Of a stretch of 64,000 nucleotides of DNA, positions 18,797-28,329 are shown in pieces. Under the pieces are notes generated by a model. The model searched no databases, was not told the origin of the DNA, and saw only the letters and a program-made list of their open reading frames with translations. How positions within the stretch are numbered: the first letter of the stretch is position 1; the number at the start of each line of letters is the position of its first letter. The stretch is from TH1177 sp042138015. Lineage in GTDB: Archaea > Thermoproteota > Nitrososphaeria > Nitrososphaerales > Nitrososphaeraceae. A program made the position numbers and the translations under genes. The DNA is taken from assembly GCA_042138015.1 (NCBI GenBank), contig JBHIVA010000003.1, positions 14,348 through 78,347 on the forward strand, written 5' to 3'.

Positions 18797-20416
18797 ATGA
18801 CAGTTGAACTAAGAGTCCACCCATCTTTTTTCAAGGAATTTGCCACTAAAACCTGGGTATCTCCAAATGAAATCATCAAAGAATTAATAGAAAATTCCTT
18901 TGATGAAGATGCAACAAAAGTTCTAATATCTGTTTTTAATAATGGTTCTATTTGTGTAGAAGATAATGCAGGAATGAGTGAAGAAGGGATGGAAAAGTTC
19001 TTACTTTTAGGTTCTCCACATAAGAAGTTAGAAACTATTTCTCCCAGACTGAAAAGAATAAGAACTGGTAGATATGGAACCGGTAGATTATCTTTCTTAA
19101 CCTCTTTCGAAAAAATGAAAATTAAGACCAAGAAAGGAGTCTATAATAAGGCAATTATTATAGATGAGAACGCTCTTAACAATCTATTCACAGGAAACTC
19201 TATTATTAACGAAATTAAAGAAAAGCAGCTATCCAGAAATGGAACACAATTAAATCTCTATGAGGCAAAAATATCTATTGATCTAGTAAAATTAATAAAA
19301 GAAATTCGAAAGTTACCTATTTTAAGACAACCCCTGTTCCAGGTTTTCATAAAACAGACAGATCAGTTCTACGAATGGGATTTCGAAAATGCCGAACTTA
19401 TTAGACCCCAGGAGATACAAGGTTATAAAATACCTGTTAATTTAGAAGAAGGAAAGATTTTAGGTGAAATAATAGTTGCTAGGAGACCTTTAACTGAAGA
19501 AGAAAAGGGTATCGGTATAATGATCGGAAACCATATAGTTGTTAGAAGCAGTTTTGGGTTAGAATCGAAGCTAAATCGAATTACAGGTTTGATTAGATGT
19601 GATAATTTAACTTCTAGGTTCGCTGACAAATCAGCTATAATAGAAGATAATTCTTATATTAAATTTAACAAGATAATAAAGCAATTCATTTTAGACGAGA
19701 TAATTCCCAAACTAGCGGAGTATGAAGATGTTTTAATTACAAAAGAAGAATCTCGAATCTATAAAGAAATTGATAAGGTTCTCGGTCAAGCTGTAGTTGA
19801 GAATCTTGAATCTGTGGAGATAGAAGATTTTGAGACAGTAACTTCTACAAATTTACAGCGAACAGAAGTTAAATCACCTTCTTCCTCTCCAACTACAATC
19901 AGTAGGTTACCCAAAACTAACTCTAAACCTGATACTTCAAATTCAGGAGAGACAAGTTCCAGTTACAATAAATACGACAAGATTAATACAGATAGTATAC
20001 TAGATCATCAGCCATATAATGATCTACTATTTCAGGACTATTCCAATCCTCAAACACAGACTTTATCAAATACACAAGAATCAAATGATGGACAGAATAA
20101 GCTAAGAAAAATAAAAACCTTAAGTCGAACATTTGCGCTAAGAAAAATAGGTTACAAAGTTATTCCTTATGAAGATGAATCAGATTCGCGCGATGGTTTT
20201 ACAAATGAAGAAATAGTGTTTGTAAATAAGGCTAATTCAGCTTATAGAGCAGAGGCTGAACGAGGTGATGAATTTCTTTTAAGACACATAATAAGGATAG
20301 TAGCTGAAGCAATTGCAGAGGAAAAGCATCCTGAAGGAAAAGACGCACTAGAATTGCAAAATAAATTAATTGCTGAAGCAATAAAAATTCATAACATGGC
20401 CAAGAGAAAAAGATGA
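18797..20416 (+). CDS. Orphan GHKL-type ATPase, 539 aa
   Basis: Not assignable to a named family. The N-terminal 150 residues carry an ATP site of the Hsp90/MutL/gyrase type: ELIENSFDEDAT (residues 29-40), DNAGM (56-60) and GRYGTGRLS (91-99). A middle alpha/beta region follows. A Ser/Thr/Asn-rich, probably disordered linker spans about 355-435. The last 110 residues form a separate helical domain (VNKANSAYRAEAERGDEF, AEAIAEEKHPEG). No MutL endonuclease motif, HSP90 middle domain or histidine-kinase phosphoacceptor is visible. It lies between L10 and a proteasome subunit, same strand, about 90 bases after L10. Confidence 0.75.
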   Translation: MTVELRVHPSFFKEFATKTWVSPNEIIKELIENSFDEDATKVLISVFNNGSICVEDNAGMSEEGMEKFLLLGSPHKKLETISPRLKRIRTGRYGTGRLSFLTSFEKMKIKTKKGVYNKAIIIDENALNNLFTGNSIINEIKEKQLSRNGTQLNLYEAKISIDLVKLIKEIRKLPILRQPLFQVFIKQTDQFYEWDFENAELIRPQEIQGYKIPVNLEEGKILGEIIVARRPLTEEEKGIGIMIGNHIVVRSSFGLESKLNRITGLIRCDNLTSRFADKSAIIEDNSYIKFNKIIKQFILDEIIPKLAEYEDVLITKEESRIYKEIDKVLGQAVVENLESVEIEDFETVTSTNLQRTEVKSPSSSPTTISRLPKTNSKPDTSNSGETSSSYNKYDKINTDSILDHQPYNDLLFQDYSNPQTQTLSNTQESNDGQNKLRKIKTLSRTFALRKIGYKVIPYEDESDSRDGFTNEEIVFVNKANSAYRAEAERGDEFLLRHIIRIVAEAIAEEKHPEGKDALELQNKLIAEAIKIHNMAKRKR

Positions 20417-20487
20417 TTCCATGATTCCATTAATTTTCAATATTTAATAGAAAAGACTAAATCTAGCTATTATTTGATATACAACTC

Positions 20488-21084
20488 ATGGCTTATCAAT
20501 TCTTTCCAGGTGCTACTGCTGTTGGAATTTCCTACGAAAATGGGGTAGTGTTAGCGTCTGAAAAACGTGTATCATTTGGAAATTTTATTGTTAATAAAAA
20601 TACAAAAAAAACATTTGCTATAACTGATAAAGTGGGTGCCGCTTGTGCAGGTATGGTTGCAGATATGACTGTTCTTACAAGACAGGTATCTGCACTCGCA
20701 AAAATTCGTAAATTAGAAATAAGGAGAGAAATTCCAACTAATTCAATCGCAAAGTTGATGTCAGTGATAATGTTTGAACGAAGATATTTTCCTTTATTGA
20801 CTCAAGTGATAGTAGGAGGATTTGATACAAAGCCACAAATTTATACCTTAGATCCCTTGGGATCTTTGTTGCCTGATGAATATGCCTCCGTAGGAACAGG
20901 AGCAGAAATGGCCTTGGGTATATTGGATTCTCAATATTCGTCAAATTTACAAGAGGATGAAGCTATAAAACTGGCAATAAAGGCAATCCGATCATCAGCG
21001 CAAAGAGATGCTTCAAGCGGTGATGGTATTGATATTTTAACTATAGGGGATAAAGGAAGTAACGAAGAATCCCATAAAATTTGA
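20488..21084 (+). CDS. psmB: Proteasome beta subunit, catalytic Thr1 replaced by Ala
   Basis: Beta-type 20S proteasome subunit, 198 aa with a propeptide of about 8 residues. Aligning PGATAVGI with the TTTVGI start of Thermoplasma beta puts Ala9 at position 1. Under that register Glu17 (Glu25 here) and Lys33 (Lys41) match, so the alignment is firm. The Gly before the cleavage site is kept. Without Thr1 the subunit should not hydrolyse peptides and is best seen as the structural partner of an active beta subunit encoded elsewhere. GTGAEMALGILD and SSGDGIDI are standard beta motifs. Confidence 0.9.
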   Translation: MAYQFFPGATAVGISYENGVVLASEKRVSFGNFIVNKNTKKTFAITDKVGAACAGMVADMTVLTRQVSALAKIRKLEIRREIPTNSIAKLMSVIMFERRYFPLLTQVIVGGFDTKPQIYTLDPLGSLLPDEYASVGTGAEMALGILDSQYSSNLQEDEAIKLAIKAIRSSAQRDASSGDGIDILTIGDKGSNEESHKI

Positions 21085-21157
21085 TTATTTTAATTCAAAA
21101 ATTTTTCCGTAAACATATTTTAATATGATAAATTCGTGTATCAATGAGTATTAGATA

Positions 21158-22327
21158 TTGGACGCCAGAAATATAGGGCTACGCAATATAGAAGTAGCCG
21201 ATACTAAAATAAGTTCTATCGATGGGGAAAACGGCAAGTTAATCTATCGGGGCTATGATATTCTTGATTTAGTAAACAGATCTACCTTTGAAGAAACAGC
21301 ATTTTTACTCTTATTTGGCGATTTACCAGATAAAATCCAATTAAAAGAATTTTCTGATGAATTGAGATATTCAAGGAATATTCCAGAATCTTTACTTCTT
21401 GACCTACATAATAGGCCTAAGAAATCATTTCCAATGGATATTCTTCAATCTTCAGTATCTTACCTTTCAAATTATGATAATAACCTGTATACTGATGGTA
21501 AAACAGATAATGTTCAACGAGCATCAATCCTTATTTCTAAGATTCCTACCATAGTAGCTGCTTGGAGTAGAATACGAAATGGTAGGGAGTATATTGAACC
21601 TACAAAAGATCTTTCACATTCTGCAAATTTTCTTTACATGGTCTTCGGTAGAAAACCTCAACCTGAAGAAATCAAAGTATTTGATATTTGTCTAATATTA
21701 CATGCAGAACATAGCTTCAATGCATCAACCTTCGCAGCCCGAGAAATAGCATCAACTAGGGCCCATATGTATGCATGTGTCTGTGGAGCATTAGGGGCAC
21801 TATCAGGTGAATTACATGGAGGCGCGAATATTCAAGTTATGAAAATGCTGCTAGATATTAACGATCCCACCAAGGTGGAAGACTGGATAAAAGAAAAAAT
21901 CAATGAAGGAAAGAGAATAATGGGCATGGGTCATGCAGTTTATCACACTACTGATCCTAGAGCAGAAATCCTCGAAAGATTATCTAAATCTATGTGCAGA
22001 GGTAAAAATAGTAAATGGTATGATATAACAAGGAAAATTGAGGATTACACTAAATTTTATATGTCGAAATATAAAAATCAAACTATATACCCAAACGTAG
22101 ATCTATATAGTGCATCTCTTTATTACAGTATGGGCTTTCCTATTGATCTAAATACACCTATATTTGCCATATCGCGTATAGCGGGGTGGGCATCTCATGT
22201 GATAGAAGAAAAATTTGCTGAAGCTGCCCCAAAGCCCGCTCTATATAGACCAAAAGCAGTCTATGTGGGCAAATATTGCGGTCCGATGGGTTGTGAGTTT
22301 ATTCCTATTGAAAAAAGGAAAAAATAA
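21158..22327 (+). CDS. gltA: Citrate synthase
   Basis: Condenses oxaloacetate and acetyl-CoA. Seen: LIYRGYDILDL near the start, HAEHSFNASTFAAR with a substrate-binding His, GELHGGANIQVMKML, and MGMGHAVYHTTDPRA with the catalytic His. The C-terminal region has the RPKAVYVG segment that closes over CoA. Its 389 residues fit the archaeal/Gram-positive type. The start is TTG; no upstream ATG is in frame. Confidence 0.95.
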   Translation: MDARNIGLRNIEVADTKISSIDGENGKLIYRGYDILDLVNRSTFEETAFLLLFGDLPDKIQLKEFSDELRYSRNIPESLLLDLHNRPKKSFPMDILQSSVSYLSNYDNNLYTDGKTDNVQRASILISKIPTIVAAWSRIRNGREYIEPTKDLSHSANFLYMVFGRKPQPEEIKVFDICLILHAEHSFNASTFAAREIASTRAHMYACVCGALGALSGELHGGANIQVMKMLLDINDPTKVEDWIKEKINEGKRIMGMGHAVYHTTDPRAEILERLSKSMCRGKNSKWYDITRKIEDYTKFYMSKYKNQTIYPNVDLYSASLYYSMGFPIDLNTPIFAISRIAGWASHVIEEKFAEAAPKPALYRPKAVYVGKYCGPMGCEFIPIEKRKK

Positions 22328-22404
22328 TTATGATTCTATCATTATTACATATTAATATAGCCTAACTCTGGCTTAAATTAAAATATCTAATAGTTGTATC
22401 ACTA

Positions 22405-22890
22405 ATGCTTTTGAAAGTACATGTTTTATCTAAGAGCGAGACTGCATTATTGATAAATACCATCAAAAATTGGCCACAAAATGCCATACCCAAAATAAAA
22501 AACCTAAAATCCTTTGAGTTAGAAAAAAACAAGAAATTTTTAATACATGATACTTTTTCAGCTATTCAAATTGATAAAACTATTTTACCATTCATTGGTA
22601 ATACATCATTGATAAACTATTTTCCTTATATTATTGTAGATATGGGAGCAATAAAATTTATTTGTAATGGAGCAAAGATAATGCGTCCTGGTATAGTATA
22701 TTTCGGTTTATTTTCTAAGAACGATATTGTAATTGTAAAGGATAAAGAACATCTTAAACCACTTGCAGTTGGAATCGCTCTAGAAGATAGTGAAAATGCT
22801 AAAATGCTATCTCGTGGGTACATAATAAATAACTTACATTATGTTGGTGATAAATTCTGGGAATTGTACAAAGGGCTAAAGATCCAATAA
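22405..22890 (+). CDS. PUA-domain RNA-binding protein (MCT-1/Tma20-like)
   Basis: Probable RNA-binding protein linked to translation or RNA modification. Seen: an N-terminal domain of about 75 residues, then a PUA domain with IIVDMGAIKFICNGAKIMRPGI and IVKDKEHLKPLAVGIAL, the pattern of archaeal MCT-1-like proteins. The C-terminus ends in YVGDKFWEL. It follows citrate synthase after about 77 bases. Confidence 0.82.
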   Translation: MLLKVHVLSKSETALLINTIKNWPQNAIPKIKNLKSFELEKNKKFLIHDTFSAIQIDKTILPFIGNTSLINYFPYIIVDMGAIKFICNGAKIMRPGIVYFGLFSKNDIVIVKDKEHLKPLAVGIALEDSENAKMLSRGYIINNLHYVGDKFWELYKGLKIQ

Positions 22891-22931
22891 TATAATTATG
22901 TTCAAATAAATTTATTGATTGTAAATCCATA

Positions 22932-23648
22932 TTATACATTTTCCTTCAAATCTGAAATTCCCGTTTTATTTATAGTAAAAAAAATGTCTCTTTTCATTAA
23001 CGGTTGAATAAATGAAATTTTATAGATATTCTTTTCAGCATTAATTATATCAAACCTTAATTTGATATGGGTAGATATAGATATAGATTTATCCATAAAC
23101 TCTTTCTGAAATTCTGTTTTTAGAAATTGTTGATCTTTCATTTTAATTTTTGGCAAATGAGTTTCACCATGTAATATTTCATCCCTTATAGAATTAGTAA
23201 TAATAACAGCACAATTATACCTTAAAGCATAATGAGCTAATTTGTGTAAAAATTTCATTAAAATGAGATGTCTTGCAGCTCCCTGACTCCTCGATGAAAT
23301 TATTGAAGTCGCTGTATCCACTATTACCAACTTAGGCTTTATTATCTTAATCTTTTCTATTGAATTAAATTGTGCGAAAATTGATAATACTCTTATGTAG
23401 TTTATTCTATCTAAAATTTGCCTATTTCTTTCGTTGATTATTTCCTCAATACGTTCAGGCCTGAACGTACCTGCTGTATCAATAAAAATTATTTTTTCAC
23501 GTGTATTCTTCAATAAATTTGCACAGATACTAAAACACAGTTGGGACTTGCCGGATCCATTTTCTCCATAAAGATCCGTAATAATACCATTACTTATTGC
23601 TCTACCTAGTAAATGATCTATCCTTTCTGACCCCGTTGAGTATTCCAA
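22932..23648 (-). CDS. RadA/RadB-like RecA-family ATPase
   Basis: RecA-fold ATPase paralogous to RadA, possibly a recombination mediator. Seen: Walker A GENGSGKS (about residues 29-36), then KIIFIDTAG (the E/D region of the fold), Walker B as PKLVIVDTA near 108, and an AVIITNSIRDE segment. At 238 residues it has no N-terminal HhH domain, so it is a core-only paralogue like RadB or aRadC. The start is TTG. Divergent from the Sm-like gene. Confidence 0.8.
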   Translation of the reverse strand: MEYSTGSERIDHLLGRAISNGIITDLYGENGSGKSQLCFSICANLLKNTREKIIFIDTAGTFRPERIEEIINERNRQILDRINYIRVLSIFAQFNSIEKIKIIKPKLVIVDTATSIISSRSQGAARHLILMKFLHKLAHYALRYNCAVIITNSIRDEILHGETHLPKIKMKDQQFLKTEFQKEFMDKSISISTHIKLRFDIINAEKNIYKISFIQPLMKRDIFFTINKTGISDLKENV

Positions 23649-23729
23649 TTATATTGCAATCAATCTATTATAGATAATAATATTCTTTTAGTTAAGGAAC
23701 CTTTTTATTCTGCTCTGTCTGAACTTGAA

Positions 23730-24005
23730 TTGCAAAGTGATATATTGATATTGTCAGCTAATCCAACTTCTCAACAACCAAAAAGACCTCTTACTGCATT
23801 ACAAAAATCATTAAACCAACGTGTGGCAGTTAGGCTCAAAAGCGAAATCGAGTATAAGGGAATAATGAGTAATGTAGACTCCTACATGAACCTTATACTT
23901 ATTGATGCGGAAGAATACCAATCAACTGATTTGCTGGCCAATTATGGTAAAGTTGTAATTAGGGGAAACAATGTTCTCTTTATTAAGCTTATTAAAGATC
24001 TATAA
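23730..24005 (+). CDS. Sm-like archaeal protein (Lsm)
   Basis: Ring-forming RNA chaperone of the Sm family. Seen: Sm1 (SLNQRVAVRLKSEIEYKGIMSNVDSYMNLIL, given here only in part: VRLKSEIEYKG and DSYMNLIL) and Sm2 (GKVVIRGNNVLFI). Residues 1-22 are an extra polar head; several TTG codons near the start leave its true length uncertain. metK follows after 25 bases on the same strand. Confidence 0.9.
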   Translation: MQSDILILSANPTSQQPKRPLTALQKSLNQRVAVRLKSEIEYKGIMSNVDSYMNLILIDAEEYQSTDLLANYGKVVIRGNNVLFIKLIKDL

Positions 24006-24030
24006 TCTATTTGGATCTACATTTTAAAAA

Positions 24031-25173
24031 ATGACATCACGTTATCTATTTAGCTCAGAAAGTGTAACAGAAGGACATCCCGACAAGATATGTGATCAGG
24101 TTTCGGATTCAATACTAGATGCTTTCCTCTTAAAGGATCCTGATTCCCGAGTTGCCGTAGAATCCCTAACAACGATAGGAACTATTTTTGTAGCAGGGGA
24201 AGTTACATCGAGAGGAATGGTAGATATACAAAAAACTACTAGGGATATGATTAGAGAAATAGGTTATGATAGTGGAGAATTAGGTTTTGATTGCAATAAT
24301 TGTGCAGTACTAACATCTATTCATTCGCAAAGTGATGATATATCTATAGGAGTTACTGCAACAGATCACAGGGAACAAGGAGCTGGAGACCAAGGTCTTG
24401 TATTTGGTTATGCCACAAACGAAACTCCTGAGTTAATGCCATTACCAATAATTATGGCACACAAGCTTTGTTTTAAGTTGAGTCATGTTCGAAAGTCAAA
24501 AGAGCTTGATTGGGTTAGACCAGATGGAAAGTCGCAAGTATCCGTAGTTTACGAAGGATCTGTCCCAACCAGAATCGATACTGTTGTTCTCTCAAGTCAA
24601 CATTCACCAGATATAACTTTGAAGCAGTTACGTGAGGAACTAATAAACAAAGTAATAAAACCTACTTGTGGAGAATGGATCGATGAAAAAACCAAATTTT
24701 TTATCAACCCTACAGGAAGATTCGTTCTAGGTGGTCCAGCTGCAGATACTGGACTCACTGGAAGAAAGATTATCATTGATACATATGGTGGAATGGGAAG
24801 ACATGGAGGAGGGGCCTTTTCTGGGAAGGACCCTTCCAAAGTTGATAGGTCTGCTTGTTATATGGCTAGGTATATCGCCAAAAATATTGTAGCAGCTAAC
24901 TTGGCTAAAAAATGCGAAGTACAAATAGCCTATGCAATAGGAATGTCCGAACCCGTTTCAGTTATGGTAGATACATTTAACACAGGTAAAATAAGTCATG
25001 AAAAAATTGAAGAAAAAGTAAAAAAAGTTTTTGATATGAGACCTTCACAAATAATAGAAACATTATCATTAAAAAGACCGATATATAAAAAAACCGCAGC
25101 TTATGGCCATTTCGGAAGAAGTGAAAGTACTTTTTCATGGGAAAAAACAGATAAAATTGATCTACTCAATTGA
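24031..25173 (+). CDS. metK: S-adenosylmethionine synthetase, bacterial type
   Basis: Makes SAM from methionine and ATP; SAM is the methyl donor for the cobalamin methylases encoded nearby. Seen: GHPDKICDQVSD at the start, GDQGLVFGYA, GGPAADTGLTGRKIIIDTYGG (the first 14 residues are the usual motif), and GGGAFSGKDPSKVDRS. These are the signatures of the bacterial/eukaryotic enzyme, not of the divergent archaeal MAT. Its 380 residues are usual. Confidence 0.95.
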   Translation: MTSRYLFSSESVTEGHPDKICDQVSDSILDAFLLKDPDSRVAVESLTTIGTIFVAGEVTSRGMVDIQKTTRDMIREIGYDSGELGFDCNNCAVLTSIHSQSDDISIGVTATDHREQGAGDQGLVFGYATNETPELMPLPIIMAHKLCFKLSHVRKSKELDWVRPDGKSQVSVVYEGSVPTRIDTVVLSSQHSPDITLKQLREELINKVIKPTCGEWIDEKTKFFINPTGRFVLGGPAADTGLTGRKIIIDTYGGMGRHGGGAFSGKDPSKVDRSACYMARYIAKNIVAANLAKKCEVQIAYAIGMSEPVSVMVDTFNTGKISHEKIEEKVKKVFDMRPSQIIETLSLKRPIYKKTAAYGHFGRSESTFSWEKTDKIDLLN

Positions 25174-25567
25174 TCAGTATTTTTTTTACCAACAGTAATT
25201 TTTAAAAAATATTTCAAAATAATATTAATCTCCCAAATATCCCATTAAGTAAAAAAAGCACAATGATTCACCTTACTGATAATTTGAAAAGGATCAATTG
25301 GAATTATACATTTTGAAACTAATAAAATTTAAACAGCCATCTCAACTTCTCATCAAGATATCTAACAATTTTTAAGTTACCTTATATATTAAATTATTTG
25401 TATTCTCTATTCAAAGCAAGGATAATTTTAAAACCTTAGATTCTAGAAGAATGTTTTATACTTACTAAGTTGTAAAATCAAACTTTTCACAAACCTATTT
25501 CTAAATTCCATTTTTTTTATCTTATTATTTATAAATTTGATCAGCGCACACAGATATTGGAGAATTA
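25174..25567. other. Intergenic region before cbiD, no gene seen
   Basis: About 390 bases, very AT-rich, with stops in all frames. I looked for a cobalamin riboswitch-like conserved block before cbiD and saw none. It must hold the cbiD promoter. Confidence 0.5.
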
Positions 25568-26797
25568 GTGAACTTGGGAAATTATATTGACTCATTAAAG
25601 GTTGGCAATGAAATTTTAGATAAAGATTTACCACTTGCTGAAATAGAATCAGAACAAGGACTCTCCAAGGAAATAGTCGAAAAGCGGAAAAAAGGATTGT
25701 TAAGAACGGGTTATACAACTGGGACGTCAGCCACGGCAGCAACTAAAGCCGCACTTTTGACAATAATTGATCCTAAAATAAAGATATCACAAGTAGAAGT
25801 AACACTTCCCAAGGGTAAAGTTGTAAAATTAAATATTGCATGGACATTAATTAAAGAAAATAACAATTCAGTGACATGTGCGGTTATAAAAGATGGAGGA
25901 GATGATCCGGATGTTACTCATGGTGCAGAAATATGTTCTACCATTTCAATTAATGATAATAGAAACGCTATATCTATCGAGGGAGGAAAAGGTGTTGGTC
26001 GTGTTACTAAGCCAGGACTAGGACTGACTATTGGAAGTGCTGCAATAAATCCTATCCCTCGAATGATGATAGAAAATGTGATTAAGGAAGTTGGAGATAA
26101 ATTACTAAAAGAGAAAGGTATTACTGCTACTATTTCAGTTCCAGATGGCGAAAAAATCGCCAAAAAAACCGATAATCCACGACTAGGAATTATAGGAGGA
26201 ATATCTATTCTTGGCACTTCTGGAATTGTTTACCCATATTCAACTGCTTCTTTTGCGGCTTCCATCAAACAGAGCTTAGATATTGCAATAACTCTTGGAA
26301 CAGATATGGTAATCTTAACTACGGGAGGGAGAAGCGAGGAATTTGCGAAAAAAATCTTTAACACAAATCCTGACCATTCGTTTATCCAAATGGGGGATTT
26401 TTCAGGTTATACAATCAAACAATGTATGAATCGAAAATTAAGTAAAATAATAATCGCGGGCTTTATAGGCAAATTGACAAAAATGGCAATGGGAATAAAA
26501 CAAACTCATGTTCGAGGTTCCCACGTCAGTTTGGAATTCCTAGCAGATTTGGCATCAAAATGTACTAATTCCGAAAAAATAATCAAAGAGATTAAAAAAG
26601 CTAATACCGCGAGACACGTTTCAGAGATAATAATAGAGAATAATATACCTAAATTTTTTGATTTAATATGTAAGTACACATATTTTCAGATGAATAGTTA
26701 TGCAGAGAACAAATTAGATATTGTTGTATTGATGTTTGACTTCAACGGAAATGTTTGTGGGTTTTACCCCTTTTTTAATAATATTCAAAAGTCATAG
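25568..26797 (+). CDS. cbiD: Cobalt-precorrin-5B C1-methyltransferase
   Basis: Methylates C1 in the anaerobic cobalamin pathway. Seen: LRTGYTTGTSATAATKAAL (about residues 47-65), the family hallmark, then KDGGDDPDVTHG, GVGRVTKPGLGL and a later HVRGSHVSLEF segment. An N-terminal head of about 45 residues precedes the conserved part; the start is GTG. cbiG-cbiX-cbiC follow on the same strand after 458 bases. Confidence 0.93.
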   Translation: MNLGNYIDSLKVGNEILDKDLPLAEIESEQGLSKEIVEKRKKGLLRTGYTTGTSATAATKAALLTIIDPKIKISQVEVTLPKGKVVKLNIAWTLIKENNNSVTCAVIKDGGDDPDVTHGAEICSTISINDNRNAISIEGGKGVGRVTKPGLGLTIGSAAINPIPRMMIENVIKEVGDKLLKEKGITATISVPDGEKIAKKTDNPRLGIIGGISILGTSGIVYPYSTASFAASIKQSLDIAITLGTDMVILTTGGRSEEFAKKIFNTNPDHSFIQMGDFSGYTIKQCMNRKLSKIIIAGFIGKLTKMAMGIKQTHVRGSHVSLEFLADLASKCTNSEKIIKEIKKANTARHVSEIIIENNIPKFFDLICKYTYFQMNSYAENKLDIVVLMFDFNGNVCGFYPFFNNIQKS

Positions 26798-27255
26798 AAA
26801 GATTAGTAACTATTAGCTAACCAAATATGTCTTTTAAAAATATTGACATAATTTATTCCTTCAATGATAAAATCAATATCTAAAACAAACTTATTATTAA
26901 AAATCATGACAATCTTATTTATAGAAGGTAATATACAACAAATATATTTTTGGTTATTAATTATTATATGATAAGCATAATGTTTTAATGGAATATATTT
27001 GAGAGAACTAGGATCAAATCATACTTTTCCATTTAATTCATACCATTTATTTTAATCGTAAAATTCTTTAAAAGAACGAAAATTAGATTGATTAAGTCAT
27101 AATTAATATTGATTTACATAGGCATCATCTTCTGATTTACTTTTATCCAACATTTTATAAGATGCACTAAAAATTCGAAATTATCTAGTCATTTTGACAT
27201 TCTTTAATCAAGGATAAAAGCAAAGAAATATTTTTATCTATTAACACATTTTTTT
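26798..27255. other. Intergenic region between cbiD and cbiG, no gene seen
   Basis: About 460 bases of AT-rich sequence with frequent stops on both strands. A run like atatttttatc about 24-28 bases before cbiG could be its TATA box, which would make cbiGXC a separate transcript from cbiD. Confidence 0.45.
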
Positions 27256-28329
27256 ATGTTGGAACATAAGGAAAAAATCGCAATTATTGCAATTACAAAA
27301 AATGGCATACACATTTCTGCACTGATTAAAAATAAAATTCCAGAAGCAGTAGTTTTTGTTCCGGAAAAACTAAAGTCTAATGTTAATTCAAACATTATCT
27401 GGTTTAACGAGCCTGTATCAAAAATAATTATGGATCAATTTAAAGCGAACGATGCTTTAATTTGTATTTTTTCTCTTGGAGCTGTTATCAGATTGATATC
27501 TACTTCGTTGAAAGATAAAAAAAATGATCCAGCTGTGCTTGTTATAGATGATAAAGCCACCTTTGTTATAAGTACTCTTTCAGGCCATCTTGGAGGAGCT
27601 AATGCACTCACAAGGTACATAGCATCTTTTATGAACTCAATTCCTGTTATAACTACTGCAGCTGACGTCAATAAAACTATATCAGTAGATCTCCTCGGAC
27701 AAGAATTTGGATGGCAAATAGAAAATTTTACAAATGTTACCAAAACTAGTGCACTTATGGTAAACGAAGAAAAGATAGCTATCTTTCAAGACTCAGGTGA
27801 AAGACATTGGTGGGATATGGATAATCTACCTAAAAATGTAACAATAATAAATACACTTGAGGAAACATTAGATAAAAAATTTAAAGCGTGTTTAATTATT
27901 ACAGATAAATTAATTACTGACAAGAATATTTTATCAAAGTCTGTGATATATCGACCTAAGTCATTAGTAGTAGGAATTGGAGTACACTGGGATACTACAA
28001 AAAAAGAAATATTCGATGGGATAGCCTCCGTACTAGAAAGAAATATGCTAAGTTTTTCATGTATTAAAGCTCTTACCTCTATCAAAAAGAAAGTTGATGT
28101 GAAGGGATTATCTGAGTTCTCTAAAGAACATAAGTTATCACTTTATTTATACACTAAGGAAGAGTTAGACAAGATAGAGGTACCTAATCCTTCTGATATA
28201 GTGAAAAAATATGAAAAAGTTGCCAGTGTTTCGGAAGCCTCTTCTATTTTATATTCCCATGGATCTCTTATAGTACAAAAACAAAAATTTCCTCCTAACC
28301 TTACTATAGCAATTTCAAAGATAGGATGA
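27256..28329 (+). CDS. cbiG: Cobalt-precorrin-5A hydrolase
   Basis: Opens the delta-lactone of cobalt-precorrin-5A, releasing a two-carbon unit, just before the CbiD step. Seen: an N-terminal domain starting KIAIIAITKNGI, the central LSGHLGGANALTRYIA with PVITTAADV, and the C-terminal CbiG domain beginning LVVGIGVHWDT and ending near GSLIVQKQKFPPNLTIA. Its 357 residues are full length. The stop overlaps the start of cbiX by four bases. Confidence 0.93.
   Translation: MLEHKEKIAIIAITKNGIHISALIKNKIPEAVVFVPEKLKSNVNSNIIWFNEPVSKIIMDQFKANDALICIFSLGAVIRLISTSLKDKKNDPAVLVIDDKATFVISTLSGHLGGANALTRYIASFMNSIPVITTAADVNKTISVDLLGQEFGWQIENFTNVTKTSALMVNEEKIAIFQDSGERHWWDMDNLPKNVTIINTLEETLDKKFKACLIITDKLITDKNILSKSVIYRPKSLVVGIGVHWDTTKKEIFDGIASVLERNMLSFSCIKALTSIKKKVDVKGLSEFSKEHKLSLYLYTKEELDKIEVPNPSDIVKKYEKVASVSEASSILYSHGSLIVQKQKFPPNLTIAISKIG

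Noticed and set aside
25174..25567. Possible cobalamin riboswitch before cbiD
   Set aside because: No conserved box or convincing stem-loop structure was visible by eye.
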